A stretch of DNA of 64,000 bases from the NCBI RefSeq assembly GCF_027111335.1, contig NZ_CP114288.1, positions 1,364,001-1,428,000 of the forward strand, read 5' to 3'. Below are positions 32,281 through 41,713 of the stretch, piece by piece (position 1 is the stretch's first letter; each line of letters starts with the position of its first letter). The stretch comes from Flavobacterium aquiphilum. GTDB lineage: Bacteria > Bacteroidota > Bacteroidia > Flavobacteriales > Flavobacteriaceae. The notes below the pieces were generated by a model that saw nothing but the letters and a program-made list of their open reading frames with translations, was not told the origin of the DNA and made no database searches. The translations under genes were made by a program, and so were the position numbers.

Positions 32281-33189
32281 GTGGCCAAAAAATTTTCAAT
32301 TTTGATTACGACCAAAAACCGTCTGGAAGACTTAGTTTTTACACTTGAAAAAATTCAGTATTTAATTGATAGATCTGATGTTGAATGTGTTGTTTTTGAT
32401 GATGGCTCTAGTGATGGGACTAAAGATTATATTGCTAAAAACCATCCTCAAATTATTTTGCATTCCAACAAAGTTTCAAAGGGATATTTGTATTGCAGAA
32501 ATAAAATGTTAAATGAAACAAAAGCTGATTTTGCCATATCTCTTGATGATGATGCCCATTTTGTAACTGAGAAACCATTAGAGATAATTGCTGCTTATTT
32601 TGATCAAAACCCTAAGACAGGATTACTTGGATTTAGAATATTTTGGTCAAAAGAAGCTCCAGACAATGTATTTTCAAATGATTTGCCTGTCAGAATGAAA
32701 AGTTTTGTGGGCTGTGCACACGTTTGGCGAATGTCGGTCTGGCGAGAAATACCAAATTACCCCGAGTGGTTTGTTTTTTATGGGGAAGAGGATTTTGCTT
32801 CTTATCAGTTATTCAAAAAGAATTGGGAAATTCATTATTTACCGGAAGTTTTGGTGAATCACAGAGTTGACATTAAAGCAAGAAAGAAAGTTTCAGATTA
32901 TAGTCTGCGATTAAGGCGTTCTTTACGATCGGGCTGGTATTTGTATTTTTTGTTTATCCCCATTCGTTTTATTCCCAAACGATTGGCATATTCGATTTGG
33001 GTACAGGTAAAATTAAAAGTTATTAAAGGAGATTTTCAGGCTTTAAAAGCTCTTTTATTCGCCATTTCGGATTTGTTTATTGCAATTCCCAAAATAGTTA
33101 AAAATGTAAATCGGTTAACGGTTAAAGAATATCGGGACTATCAAGAGTTAGCAGGTGCAAAAATTTACTGGAAACAGGAAGATAAATAA
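32281..33189 (+). CDS. GT2-family glycosyltransferase, GTG start
   Basis: The 302-residue protein begins at a GTG (32281), required to keep the N-terminal strand KKFSILITTKNRLEDLVFT; no ATG is available. VVFDDGSSDGT and ISLDDDAHF supply the GT2 nucleotide-binding and DxD motifs. The C-terminus carries a hydrophobic segment (LYFLFIPIRFIPKRLAYSIW) that may anchor it to the membrane. The neuA start follows eight bases after the stop. Confidence 0.85.
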   Translation: MAKKFSILITTKNRLEDLVFTLEKIQYLIDRSDVECVVFDDGSSDGTKDYIAKNHPQIILHSNKVSKGYLYCRNKMLNETKADFAISLDDDAHFVTEKPLEIIAAYFDQNPKTGLLGFRIFWSKEAPDNVFSNDLPVRMKSFVGCAHVWRMSVWREIPNYPEWFVFYGEEDFASYQLFKKNWEIHYLPEVLVNHRVDIKARKKVSDYSLRLRRSLRSGWYLYFLFIPIRFIPKRLAYSIWVQVKLKVIKGDFQALKALLFAISDLFIAIPKIVKNVNRLTVKEYRDYQELAGAKIYWKQEDK

Positions 33190-33196
33190 TATTACT

Positions 33197-33856
33197 ATGA
33201 AAACTATTTGTATTATTCCCGCACGTGGAGGCTCTAAGCGACTGTCTCAAAAAAATATAAGACTACTAGGGAATTTTCCGCTGATTGCCCATAGCATTTT
33301 ATATGCAAAAGCAAATAGTGATATTATTGACGAAATTTATGTTTCGACTGACGATTCTGAAATAAAAAAAACGGCCTTGCAATTTGGTGCCAAAGTAATT
33401 GATAGGCCTACCTCTATTTCGGGAGATTTTGAGCCTACTGTTTCGGCATTAAAACATGTTTTAGAATCAATTGAAAAGGATGTGGAAAATGTCATTTTAT
33501 TACAGGCTACAAATCCGTTTCGTCCTAAAAATTTGTTGAAAGAAGGATTTGAAATATATCAAAACGGAGAGTTTGACAGTTTGTTTACCGTAACTCGAAA
33601 CCATCAAAAATTTGGTAAAATAGCAGGAAATAAATTCATACCCTTTAATTATGAAATTGGGCAGCGAAGCCAGGATTTGGAGCCTTTATTTTTCGAAAAT
33701 GGATTGTTGTACATTACCAAAGTCTCTTTAATTTTGAAAGACATTATTATTTCGGAAGATGCTTTTCCATTCGAAGTAAATCATATTTTTGCTCAAGTTG
33801 ATATAGATACTTTGGAAGATTTGGATTATGCAAAATATCTTTTTCAAAAAAAATAA
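33197..33856 (+). CDS. neuA: CMP-N-acetylneuraminate cytidylyltransferase
   Basis: With the ATG at 33197 the protein has 219 residues. [14 protein letters not shown] (7-20) is the signature of CMP-sialic acid and CMP-Kdo synthetases, followed by VSTDDSEI and LLQATNPFR. It activates N-acetylneuraminate with CTP to CMP-Neu5Ac, the donor for sialyltransferases. neuB and neuC follow, so the assignment to sialic acid rather than Kdo is firm. The family's usual length is about 220-230 residues. Confidence 0.93.
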   Translation: MKTICIIPARGGSKRLSQKNIRLLGNFPLIAHSILYAKANSDIIDEIYVSTDDSEIKKTALQFGAKVIDRPTSISGDFEPTVSALKHVLESIEKDVENVILLQATNPFRPKNLLKEGFEIYQNGEFDSLFTVTRNHQKFGKIAGNKFIPFNYEIGQRSQDLEPLFFENGLLYITKVSLILKDIIISEDAFPFEVNHIFAQVDIDTLEDLDYAKYLFQKK

Positions 33857-33866
33857 AATATACTCT

Positions 33867-34907
33867 ATGAATCCATATATAGAAATTGGTGGCCGCAAAA
33901 TAGGCCCTGATTATCCGCCTTTAGTAATTGCAGAAATCGGAATTAACCATGAAGGTTCGCTACAGGTTGCAAAAGAAATGGTCGATGCGGCTTACAGAGC
34001 CGGTGTTGAGGTTGTAAAACACCAAACGCATATCGTTGAAGACGAAATGAGCGAAGCAGCCAAAAAAGTCATTCCGGGTAATGCAGATGTTTCGATATAC
34101 GAAATTATGGAACGCTGTTCGTTGAATGAGGCCGATGAATTGGAACTTAAAAAATATGTGGAAAGCAAAGGAATGATCTTTATTTCGACACCCTTTTCAC
34201 GAGCAGCAGCCGAACGTTTGAAAAAGTTCGATATTCCTGCCTACAAAATTGGTTCAGGTGAGTGTAACAATTATCCTTTGTTGGAGCATATCGCTTCATT
34301 TGGCAAACCGGTTATCTTAAGCACCGGAATGAACACAATTGAAAGTGTCCGGAAGGCGGTTGCTGTTTTTGATAAACACAAAGTTCCGGTTGCTTTATTA
34401 CACACCACAAACTTATACCCAACCCCAATTCATTTGGTACGTTATGGTGCTATGACCGAGTTGCACCATGCATTTCCAGATAAAGTATTCGGATTAAGCG
34501 ATCATACACTGAATAACAACGCCTGTTTGGGTGCGGTAGCTTTGGGTGCTAGTATTTTGGAACGCCATTTTACGGATCATATGCAACGTACAGGGCCTGA
34601 TATTGTTTGCAGTATGGATGAAAAAGCGTGTGAGGAGTTAATAATTTCTTCGGCAGAAATAGCACAAATGCGAGGTGGGACAAAAAAGCCAGCTTTGGAA
34701 GAGCAGGTAACAATTGATTTTGCTTTTGCAACGGTTTGTGCTATTGCGCCAATTAAGAAGGGGGGAATTTTAACTAAAGAAAATATTTGGGTTAAACGTC
34801 CCGGAACAGGTAAGATTCTTGCTGAGCACTTTAATGAATTACTTGGTAAAACTGCTTTGAGAGATATTGATAATGATGAGCAGTTGAGTTGGGAGGATGT
34901 GGATTAA
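33867..34907 (+). CDS. neuB: N-acetylneuraminate synthase
   Basis: The ATG at 33867 gives 346 residues: an N-terminal TIM barrel with [40 protein letters not shown] and [14 protein letters not shown], and a C-terminal SAF (antifreeze-like) domain from about 290. The sequence matches what I remember of the Neisseria meningitidis enzyme very closely, better than the legionaminic acid synthases, so N-acetylmannosamine plus phosphoenolpyruvate to Neu5Ac is the likely reaction. The gene appears less AT-rich than the glycosyltransferases around it, a possible sign of separate origin. A repeat element separates it from neuC. Confidence 0.95.
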   Translation: MNPYIEIGGRKIGPDYPPLVIAEIGINHEGSLQVAKEMVDAAYRAGVEVVKHQTHIVEDEMSEAAKKVIPGNADVSIYEIMERCSLNEADELELKKYVESKGMIFISTPFSRAAAERLKKFDIPAYKIGSGECNNYPLLEHIASFGKPVILSTGMNTIESVRKAVAVFDKHKVPVALLHTTNLYPTPIHLVRYGAMTELHHAFPDKVFGLSDHTLNNNACLGAVALGASILERHFTDHMQRTGPDIVCSMDEKACEELIISSAEIAQMRGGTKKPALEEQVTIDFAFATVCAIAPIKKGGILTKENIWVKRPGTGKILAEHFNELLGKTALRDIDNDEQLSWEDVD

Positions 34908-34909
34908 AA

Positions 34910-35045
34910 ACACACCCTCAGCCCCTCTGCAGAGGGGAGTTAGGAGTGCAAATAACAGGGATTTGTGAAATTGGAAACATATTTAAAACCTAAATTTGAA
35001 TGTTAGCAGTAGCTTATTCCCTCTTGAGAGGGGTTAGGGGTGTGT
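34910..35045. repeat. Inverted pair of GC-rich hairpin repeats (MITE-like)
   Basis: The left end (34910-34927) and the reverse complement of the right end (35028-35045) agree at 15 of 18 positions, starting ACACACCC. Each end carries its own hairpin: a perfect 16-base palindrome at 34922-34937 and CCCTCT/AGAGGG at 35019-35032. The 154-bp gap between neuB and neuC is filled by this block, which belongs to the same family as the repeat at 16566. Confidence 0.65.
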
Positions 35046-35061
35046 AATACTAAAAATAAAA

Positions 35062-36183
35062 ATGAAAAAAATCCTATTCCTTACAGGAACCCGTGCCGAT
35101 TTTGGTAAAATAAAATCATTGATTTCAATTTTGGAAAAACAGCCTGAATTTGAAGTTTTTGTTTTTGTCACAGGTATGCATCTACAGGAAGTTTATGGTT
35201 ATACTTTAATCGAAATTGAACGCTGTAATTTTAAAAACGTTTTTACTTTCGAAAATCACACTCATGAAACCACAATGGATTTAACACTCGCGAAAACCAT
35301 TGAAGGGCTTTCCACTTATGTGAAAAATGTGGAACCAGATTTAATTATCGTGCATGGTGATAGGGTTGAAACTTTGGCAGGAGCCATTGTGGGATCCCTG
35401 AACAATATTTTGGTTGCACACATTGAAGGAGGGGAGATATCGGGAACGGTCGATGAATTGATTCGCCACAGCGTAAGCAAACTGAGCCATATCCATTTTG
35501 TTTCCAATGCGGAAGCGGCAAATCGACTGAAACAGATGGGAGAGATAAAAGAATCTGTTTTTATCATAGGATCTCCTGATATTGATATCATGTTTTCGGA
35601 TCAGTTGCCGAATCTGCAAACTGTCAAAGAATATTATAATATTGACTTTGAAAAGTTTGCAACTGTCATGTTTCATCCTGTAACTACAGAAGTTAATGAA
35701 ATGCAAAAATATGCAGAAGCTTTTGTTGATTCCTTATTACAAGATAATCATAATTACATAGTGATTTTTCCGAATAATGATCTAGGGAGCCAGTTTATTA
35801 TTGATGCTTACCAAAAATTAAAAGAAAATTTAAGGTTTAGAATTTTTCCTTCACTGCGTTTTGAATACTTTTTGACGCTTTTAAAAAATAGTCAGTTTAT
35901 AATTGGTAACAGCAGTGCCGGTATCAGAGAGGCTCCTTATTATGGGATACCAATTATTAATATAGGAACCCGTCAGCAAAACAGAGCAGTTCATGCTGAT
36001 ATTGTTAATACAGATTATTCTCAAAAGAAAATAAGAGAAGCACTTTTACTGATTGATTCGCATAAAGTTCAAATTTCAAACAATGATTTTGGAGAAGGAA
36101 ATAGTGCCGAGTTATTTTTACAAAGTCTTATGAAAAAAGACATTTGGGAACTTAATCATCAAAAACAGTTTAGAGATTTTTAA
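35062..36183 (+). CDS. neuC: UDP-N-acetylglucosamine 2-epimerase (hydrolysing)
   Basis: The 373-residue protein begins KKILFLTGTRADFGKIKSLI and shows HGDRVETLAGA, HIEGGEISGTVDELIRHSVS, IGSPDID and GNSSAGIREAPYYG, the hydrolysing NeuC/SiaA-type GT-B-fold epimerases. It converts UDP-GlcNAc into ManNAc plus UDP, the first step of Neu5Ac synthesis. No bacillosamine genes (dehydratase, aminotransferase) occur nearby, which supports Neu5Ac over legionaminic acid. Together with neuA and neuB it makes the pathway to CMP-Neu5Ac complete. Confidence 0.94.
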   Translation: MKKILFLTGTRADFGKIKSLISILEKQPEFEVFVFVTGMHLQEVYGYTLIEIERCNFKNVFTFENHTHETTMDLTLAKTIEGLSTYVKNVEPDLIIVHGDRVETLAGAIVGSLNNILVAHIEGGEISGTVDELIRHSVSKLSHIHFVSNAEAANRLKQMGEIKESVFIIGSPDIDIMFSDQLPNLQTVKEYYNIDFEKFATVMFHPVTTEVNEMQKYAEAFVDSLLQDNHNYIVIFPNNDLGSQFIIDAYQKLKENLRFRIFPSLRFEYFLTLLKNSQFIIGNSSAGIREAPYYGIPIINIGTRQQNRAVHADIVNTDYSQKKIREALLLIDSHKVQISNNDFGEGNSAELFLQSLMKKDIWELNHQKQFRDF

Positions 36184-36184
36184 T

Positions 36185-37096
36185 ATGCTTACTGTAAGTA
36201 ATTATCATTATATTCGTCAAGAATATAATGATCCATATCCAAGTATTTTTGGAATGACTCCAAATGGTTTTAGAAAACAATTATTGTTACTAAAAAAGCA
36301 AGGAGATTTTATTTCACCTATTAATCTTGCCGCTAATGTAAAAGAAGCATTGGAGTCAAAAGATAATAGGATACTTATAACTTTTGATGATGGATTGAAA
36401 GAACAATTTGATTTTGCTTTGCCTATTTTAGATGAGCTTAATATACCGGCTATTTTTTTTGTGAATTCAAGTAATTTTGAAGATAAAAAAGTTAGTACGG
36501 TTCATAAAATTCATCTTCTTAGATCCATTATATCTTCTTCAGAATTTTTGAAAAAAATATCCAATGTTTCTTTTTCTGATTTTGAAAAAATAAAGGCAAG
36601 GAATATTTATATATATGATGATAATGAGAGTGCTATTTTGAAATATATTTTAAATTTTAAATTAGATTTCAATGAACAGGAAAAAGTCGTAAATAATTTA
36701 TTTGACAATTATTTTGATGAAAAAACCGTTTTAGATTCGCTATACATGAGCGAAAAAAACCTGAAAGATTTGGCAAAAAATGGCTTTTTGGGAGGCCATT
36801 CACATAATCATTATCCATTAGGTTTATTGGAGAAAAATATTATTAAATTTGAACTGGAGAATTCAAAAAGATACTTGGAAAAATTGACCGATTCAAAAAT
36901 CGACATGGTTTCCTATCCTTATGGAACTCCTGAAACATCTAACGGAAAAGTTGCTGAATTAGCAGAAAAGGCAGGATATAAAATAGGTTTTACAACGACA
37001 AGAGGTATTAATACTGTAGCTGAAAATCATTTATTATTAAAGAGATTTGATTGTAATGATTTGGCTGGAGGAAAAAAATATAACGAAAAAAAATGA
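36185..37096 (+). CDS. Polysaccharide deacetylase (NodB homology domain)
   Basis: The 303-residue protein contains the NodB motifs: ILITFDDG (catalytic and metal-binding aspartates), GGHSHNHYPL (the metal-binding histidines) and SYPYG. Such metal-dependent enzymes remove N- or O-acetyl groups from sugars. It has no signal peptide, so it acts in the cytoplasm, on a lipid-linked intermediate or precursor. It starts one base after neuC and overlaps the next gene by four bases, tying it to the sialic acid genes. Confidence 0.88.
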   Translation: MLTVSNYHYIRQEYNDPYPSIFGMTPNGFRKQLLLLKKQGDFISPINLAANVKEALESKDNRILITFDDGLKEQFDFALPILDELNIPAIFFVNSSNFEDKKVSTVHKIHLLRSIISSSEFLKKISNVSFSDFEKIKARNIYIYDDNESAILKYILNFKLDFNEQEKVVNNLFDNYFDEKTVLDSLYMSEKNLKDLAKNGFLGGHSHNHYPLGLLEKNIIKFELENSKRYLEKLTDSKIDMVSYPYGTPETSNGKVAELAEKAGYKIGFTTTRGINTVAENHLLLKRFDCNDLAGGKKYNEKK

Positions 37097-37932
37097 TTAC
37101 AAGAGAAGCTACTATAAAAGATTGGGAAATTTTAGAATCTTTTTTTAGAATAATTTATAGGGAAAATCATCCGCTTCATTCTAAAGAATTTTGGGAATGG
37201 CAGTTTGGAGATTTTAAGTATGGACGTTCTTTTATTTGTTTAAGCGATAATGGAGAAGTAGTTGGCCATGTAGGTGCAAATTTTGGAGGAGGATTAGCAT
37301 GGATTATCAATGTCTATCTTAATGAGGAATGTAGAGGCAAAGGGATTTTAGGGAGATTGTATGAGTTAGCACGCAATTATTATCCATTAGCCGCTACAGC
37401 TGCAAACGAGGCAGGTTTGGGACTTTATAAAAATATGAGATGGATTCGATATTATGATTTAGTTCGTTATGTGAAAATTAACCCTAATATTTCAGATAAA
37501 AGTTTTACTGCTATTTGCAATGCCATTAATGTTGATATAAATCATTTGATAAAAAAAGATACGCATTATTTTTGCCAACCTTCTATAAAAGGTATTGTAT
37601 TAAATGATGGCTCAAGAGCAATAAGTCAGGAAAATGTTGGGGGCTTGAGAATTGTGGATATTGAAAATCTTCAACAATTAGAAAAGGAAGCATGGCAATT
37701 AGGTTATTCTTGGATAGATTATATTACCTCTTGGAATGATTTGAAAACTAAAGATTTAGAAAAAAATGGATGGATTTTGGATCATAAATCAATAGTGCCT
37801 TGGCGATTAAATCCTATTGAAAAAAATTATTTTTGCGATATTACATTTCTTTCCGAAGATTATTTGGACAGGGAATTTGTAGTGCATAGATCTTATTCAG
37901 ATCATGGAAGAATTGGGAGTTTATCAATTTAG
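37093..37932 (+). CDS. GNAT-like N-acyltransferase
   Basis: The 279-residue protein has a GNAT acetyltransferase core in the first 130 residues: VVGHVGANFGG, IINVYLNEECRGKGILGRLY (the acetyl-CoA pyrophosphate loop R-x-x-G-x-G/A) and AATAANEAGLGLYKNMRW. The C-terminal 150 residues are unrecognised. It follows the deacetylase with a four-base overlap, so a free amine made by the deacetylase could be re-acylated with another group. That coupling is inference. Confidence 0.75.
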   Translation: MITREATIKDWEILESFFRIIYRENHPLHSKEFWEWQFGDFKYGRSFICLSDNGEVVGHVGANFGGGLAWIINVYLNEECRGKGILGRLYELARNYYPLAATAANEAGLGLYKNMRWIRYYDLVRYVKINPNISDKSFTAICNAINVDINHLIKKDTHYFCQPSIKGIVLNDGSRAISQENVGGLRIVDIENLQQLEKEAWQLGYSWIDYITSWNDLKTKDLEKNGWILDHKSIVPWRLNPIEKNYFCDITFLSEDYLDREFVVHRSYSDHGRIGSLSI

Positions 37933-37935
37933 AAA

Positions 37936-39336
37936 ATGGAAAACAATAAGATATTCATTTTTTTGCCGGATGGTATTGGTCTGCGCAATTTTGCCTATAC
38001 CGATTTTCAGGTTATAGGGTTACAGGAAAATTTCGATGTCATTTTTTGGAATAATACCCCTTTTGATTTAACCGAATTGCAATTTAAGGAAATAAAAATT
38101 TTAAATTCGAAATCACATCCTCTTACTGAAATCTATAAAAATGCCCGTAAACAAATTGAATTAAACCTCAATATCAGAAGAAGTAAGGACAAGGTTTATG
38201 ATACCTATCGATTTCCTTTTTCGTACACAACAAGTTCCAAAGCGGTAAAAAGTTTGTTGACCCAACTGCTGTCATTTACTCATTCTTCAAAATATGGATT
38301 GAACCGTATTCGAAAAAAAATTAAGCAAGAAGAGCGAAAAACGCTGTATTATTATCAAAGTCTTGAAATACTCCGAAAAGAAAAGCCTGCGATGGTTTTT
38401 TGTTCTAATCAACGTCCGATGACAGCGATCGCGCCATTGTTAGCGGCTCAGGATTTAGGGATTCCTACTGCAACTTTTATTTTTTCTTGGGATAATTTGC
38501 CAAAAGCTACGATGGCTGTGGAAACGGATCATTATTTTGTGTGGAGTGACTTGATGAAAAATGAACTACTTTTTTATTATCCATATATTCAAGAATCACA
38601 GGTTTTTGTGACCGGTACGCCACAATTTGAATCTCATTTTGAAAGAGGAAATTTTCTATCAAAGACTGTGTTTTTTCAGCAAAATAAGTTAAATATTGAC
38701 AAAAAGTATATTTGCTTTTCGGGAGATGATGTAACGACAAGTCCTGATGATCCTTTATATTTAGAAGATGCGGCCAAGGCCATAAAGTTGTTAAATGCTA
38801 AGGGGTATAATCTAGGCATAATATTTAGAAGATGTCCCGTAGATTTTTCAAATCGCTATAATGAAGTTTTACAAAAGTATTCGGATGTTATTGTTCCAAT
38901 AGATCCTCTGTGGAAACCTCTAACTTCTCAGTGGAATAGTGTGTTACCTACAAAAGAGGATAACTTATTATTGTCAAATTTGGGAGAACATTGTGAAATG
39001 GTCCTTAATTTGGGATCTTCAATGGTGTTTGATTTTGTTTCCCATAATAAAGCATGTGCTTATTTTCGTTATAACCAAAAAAAACGTTCAGATAAGAATT
39101 GGGATTTATTTAAATGTTATCAGTACGTCCATTTTCGTTCCATGCCCTCTAAAGACGCCGTTCTTTGGATAAATTGTCCTGATGATATAGCAGGAATAAT
39201 TGAACAAGTTTTAACAACTGATTCTTTGGTTGTTGAAAATGCAAAAAAATGGTTTGAAACTATTAATCAGCATCCGCCACAAAATGCTTCGAGAAGAATT
39301 TGGAATGGAATTAAAACCATCATTTCTAAAGAATAA
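37936..39336 (+). CDS. GT-B-like glycosyltransferase of uncertain family
   Basis: The 466-residue protein has a two-domain GT-B look: an N-terminal half ending with ATFIFSWDNLPKATM, and a C-terminal half with VTGTPQFESHF, ICFSGDD and LNLGSSMVFDF, reminiscent of CDP-glycerol glycerophosphotransferases and surface-carbohydrate UDP-glycosyltransferases. It fits none of the sialyltransferase families I can recognise (GT38, GT42, GT52, GT80). Placed directly after neuA, neuB, neuC, the deacetylase and the GNAT gene, it is the best positional candidate for the enzyme that uses CMP-Neu5Ac. Confidence 0.65.
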   Translation: MENNKIFIFLPDGIGLRNFAYTDFQVIGLQENFDVIFWNNTPFDLTELQFKEIKILNSKSHPLTEIYKNARKQIELNLNIRRSKDKVYDTYRFPFSYTTSSKAVKSLLTQLLSFTHSSKYGLNRIRKKIKQEERKTLYYYQSLEILRKEKPAMVFCSNQRPMTAIAPLLAAQDLGIPTATFIFSWDNLPKATMAVETDHYFVWSDLMKNELLFYYPYIQESQVFVTGTPQFESHFERGNFLSKTVFFQQNKLNIDKKYICFSGDDVTTSPDDPLYLEDAAKAIKLLNAKGYNLGIIFRRCPVDFSNRYNEVLQKYSDVIVPIDPLWKPLTSQWNSVLPTKEDNLLLSNLGEHCEMVLNLGSSMVFDFVSHNKACAYFRYNQKKRSDKNWDLFKCYQYVHFRSMPSKDAVLWINCPDDIAGIIEQVLTTDSLVVENAKKWFETINQHPPQNASRRIWNGIKTIISKE

Positions 39337-39383
39337 TCCTTTTCTTTGCGAATCAAAATCGTATGGAATTTTTAAAATAAGTT

Positions 39384-40817
39384 ATGTTTTTTAACTCTTT
39401 GGCTTTTGCCATTTTTTTGCCAATTGTTTTTTTTCTTCATTGGTTTGTTTTTAATAAAACAAAGACTAGCCAAAATACCCTTCTTATAATAGCCAGTTAT
39501 TATTTTTATTCCTGTTGGGATTGGCGTTTTTTGTTTCTATTGGTTTTTTCCACTTTTTTGGACTATTATACCGGTATCCGAATCGAAAAGAGTGCCAACG
39601 AAAAGGGGCGGAAATTTTGGTTTTGGTTGAGTATTGGAGTCAATTTGGGTTTTCTGGGAATTTTCAAATACTATAATTTTTTCTCGGTTTCCTTTGCAGA
39701 AATGCTTACTTCAGTTGGATTTAAAGCTAGTCCTATTTTATTGGATGTGATTTTGCCGGTAGGTATTTCCTTTTATACTTTTCATGGATTGTCTTATGTA
39801 ATCGATATTTATTTTAAACGAATAAAAGCCGAATATAATTTTGTTGATTACTCCCTTTTCGTGAGTTATTTTCCACTTCTTGTGGCAGGTCCTATTGAAA
39901 GAGCAACCCATTTACTGCCCGAAGTAAAGGTTAAAAGAGAGTTTGATTTTGAAAAAGCCAAAGAAGGGGTCTATCAGATTATTTGGGGATTGGTTAAGAA
40001 AGTCGTTATTGCCGATACATGTGCAACTTATGCCAACGCCATTTTTGATCATTATACGTCAATGAATTCTCTTTCGTTGATTTTGGGAGCAGTTTATTTT
40101 GCTTTCCAGATTTACGGCGATTTTTCGGGCTATTCCGATATGGCATTGGGAATGTCAAAATTATTTGGGTTGGATTTATTGCGTAATTTTAACTATCCTT
40201 ATTTTTCGCGGGATATAGCAGAGTTTTGGCGTCGTTGGCATATTTCGCTTACTACTTGGTTTCGGGATTATTTGTACATTCCGTTGGGGGGAAGTAAAGG
40301 CGGAGTTTGGATGAAAGTCAGAAATACTTTTATTATTTTTCTGGTAAGCGGATTTTGGCATGGTGCTAGTTGGACTTATATCGTTTGGGGGTTAATAAAT
40401 GCTATTTACTTTTTGCCTCTACTCTTATCGAATAGCAATAGGAAAAATTTAGATACTATAGCATTAAGATGGGATTTTGATTCGGTAAAAACTGTGATAA
40501 ATATTCTTTCTACTTTTTTGATTACTTGTGTTGCTTGGGTTTTCTTTAGGGCAAAAACTATAAGCGATGCCATTTTATATTTAAAGCAAATTATCACTAA
40601 CGGTGATTTTAGTTCACAGTATCTCGATAATGAGAGGTATAATTACGAGCTTTTATTAATGATTGGCTTATTTGTTTGGGTTGAATGGAATAATAGAACG
40701 AAAGCAGAACCTATCTCAGGAAAAAGAAGTTTGTTAAAAGTAGTTTTGGCGATACTAGCTATTATGGCTTTCGGGACTTTTTCGGATTATAAAGAATTTA
40801 TATATTTTCAGTTTTAA
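39384..40817 (+). CDS. MBOAT-family O-acyltransferase (AlgI-like)
   Basis: The 477-residue polytopic protein is a membrane-bound O-acyltransferase: MFFNSLAFAIFLPIVFFLHW at the start, the AlgI/DltB-like SRDIAEFWRRWHISLTTWFR and the invariant histidine in SGFWHGASWTY. It passes acyl groups, usually acetyl, across the membrane for polysaccharide O-acylation. The SGNH-type protein at 41693 is its expected partner, but an 875-bp repeat block separates the two. Confidence 0.93.
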   Translation: MFFNSLAFAIFLPIVFFLHWFVFNKTKTSQNTLLIIASYYFYSCWDWRFLFLLVFSTFLDYYTGIRIEKSANEKGRKFWFWLSIGVNLGFLGIFKYYNFFSVSFAEMLTSVGFKASPILLDVILPVGISFYTFHGLSYVIDIYFKRIKAEYNFVDYSLFVSYFPLLVAGPIERATHLLPEVKVKREFDFEKAKEGVYQIIWGLVKKVVIADTCATYANAIFDHYTSMNSLSLILGAVYFAFQIYGDFSGYSDMALGMSKLFGLDLLRNFNYPYFSRDIAEFWRRWHISLTTWFRDYLYIPLGGSKGGVWMKVRNTFIIFLVSGFWHGASWTYIVWGLINAIYFLPLLLSNSNRKNLDTIALRWDFDSVKTVINILSTFLITCVAWVFFRAKTISDAILYLKQIITNGDFSSQYLDNERYNYELLLMIGLFVWVEWNNRTKAEPISGKRSLLKVVLAILAIMAFGTFSDYKEFIYFQF

Positions 40818-40907
40818 AAAGTCTTACTTGTAAAATCGAGTACAGTCGAGATTGTTTAAGAAGAGTATTATGGAGGTCTCGACTGCGCTCGACCTGATAT
40901 TAGTTCA
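40818..40907. repeat. CTCGACT-type hairpin repeat downstream of the MBOAT gene
   Basis: TCTCGACTGCGCTCGACC at 40878-40895 is another copy of the hairpin motif seen at 19071, 19111, 60655 and 60685; no terminator T-run follows. Confidence 0.5.
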
Positions 40908-41713
40908 ATTAAAATTGACTGATTATATAAAAGTTAATATGACTATATGTGATTTATACCTAACTGATAAAATTGACCACAAATTACACAAATTAGCACA
41001 AATTTTTTATTTTAAAATCTGTGAGAATCTGTGTAATCAGTGAAAAAAAATAAGTACGCTTTACTGACAGTCTTAAAAGTTAATATTAAATGAAGCAGTT
41101 TTTAATCTATTAAAATTGAGTGATTATATAAAAGTTAGCATGACTATATGTGATTTATACCTAACCGATAAAATTGACCACAAATTGCACAAATTAGCAC
41201 AAATTTTTTATTTTAAAATCTGTGAGAATCTGTGTAATCAGTGGAAAAAAAATAAGTACGCTTTACTGACAGTCTTAAAAGTTAATATTAAATGAAGCAG
41301 TTTTTAATCTATTAAAATTGAGAGATTATATAAAAGTTAATATGACTTCCGTGATTTATACCTAACCGATAAAATTGACCACAAATTGCACAAATTAGCA
41401 CAAATTTTTTATTTTAAAATCTGTGAGAATCTGTGTAATCAGTGGAAAAAAAATAAGTACGCTTTACTGACAGTCTTAAAAGTTAATATTAAATGAAGCA
41501 GTTTTTAATCTATTAAAATTGAGAGATTATATAAAAGTTAATATGACTTCCGTGATTTATACCTAACCGATAAAATTGACCACAAATTGCACAAATTAGC
41601 ATAAATTTTTTATTTTAAAATCTGTAAGAATCTGTGAAATCAGTGGCAAAAAAACAAGTGCGCTTTACTGATAGTCTAAAAGTTAATATTAAATGAAACA
41701 GTTTTTAATCTAT
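40908..41713. repeat. Four tandem copies of a 201-bp repeat reaching into the next gene
   Basis: The landmark GTGATTTATACC recurs at 40949, 41150, 41351 and 41552, exactly 201 bp apart, and the units are nearly identical. Each unit has a palindromic core (CCACAAATT facing AATCAGTGG) and then ATGAAGCAGTTTTTAATC. In the first three units (ATG at 41090, 41292 and 41493) this reads M-K-Q-F-L-I-Y-stop; in the fourth the same ATG (41693) is the start of the SGNH-like gene. The core also occurs once at 20996-21121. Confidence 0.92.

Noticed and set aside
33197..36183. Legionaminic or pseudaminic acid pathway
   Set aside because: NeuB and NeuC resemble the N-acetylneuraminate type, and no dehydratase or aminotransferase of the bacillosamine branch is present.
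38424..38433. GCGATCGC palindromes here and near 52402 as possible HIP1-like repeats
   Set aside because: Only two copies, both inside coding sequence; chance is the simpler explanation.
40852..41043. Open frame across the start of the 201-bp repeat
   Set aside because: It is formed by repeat DNA, differs between units and has no protein-like pattern.
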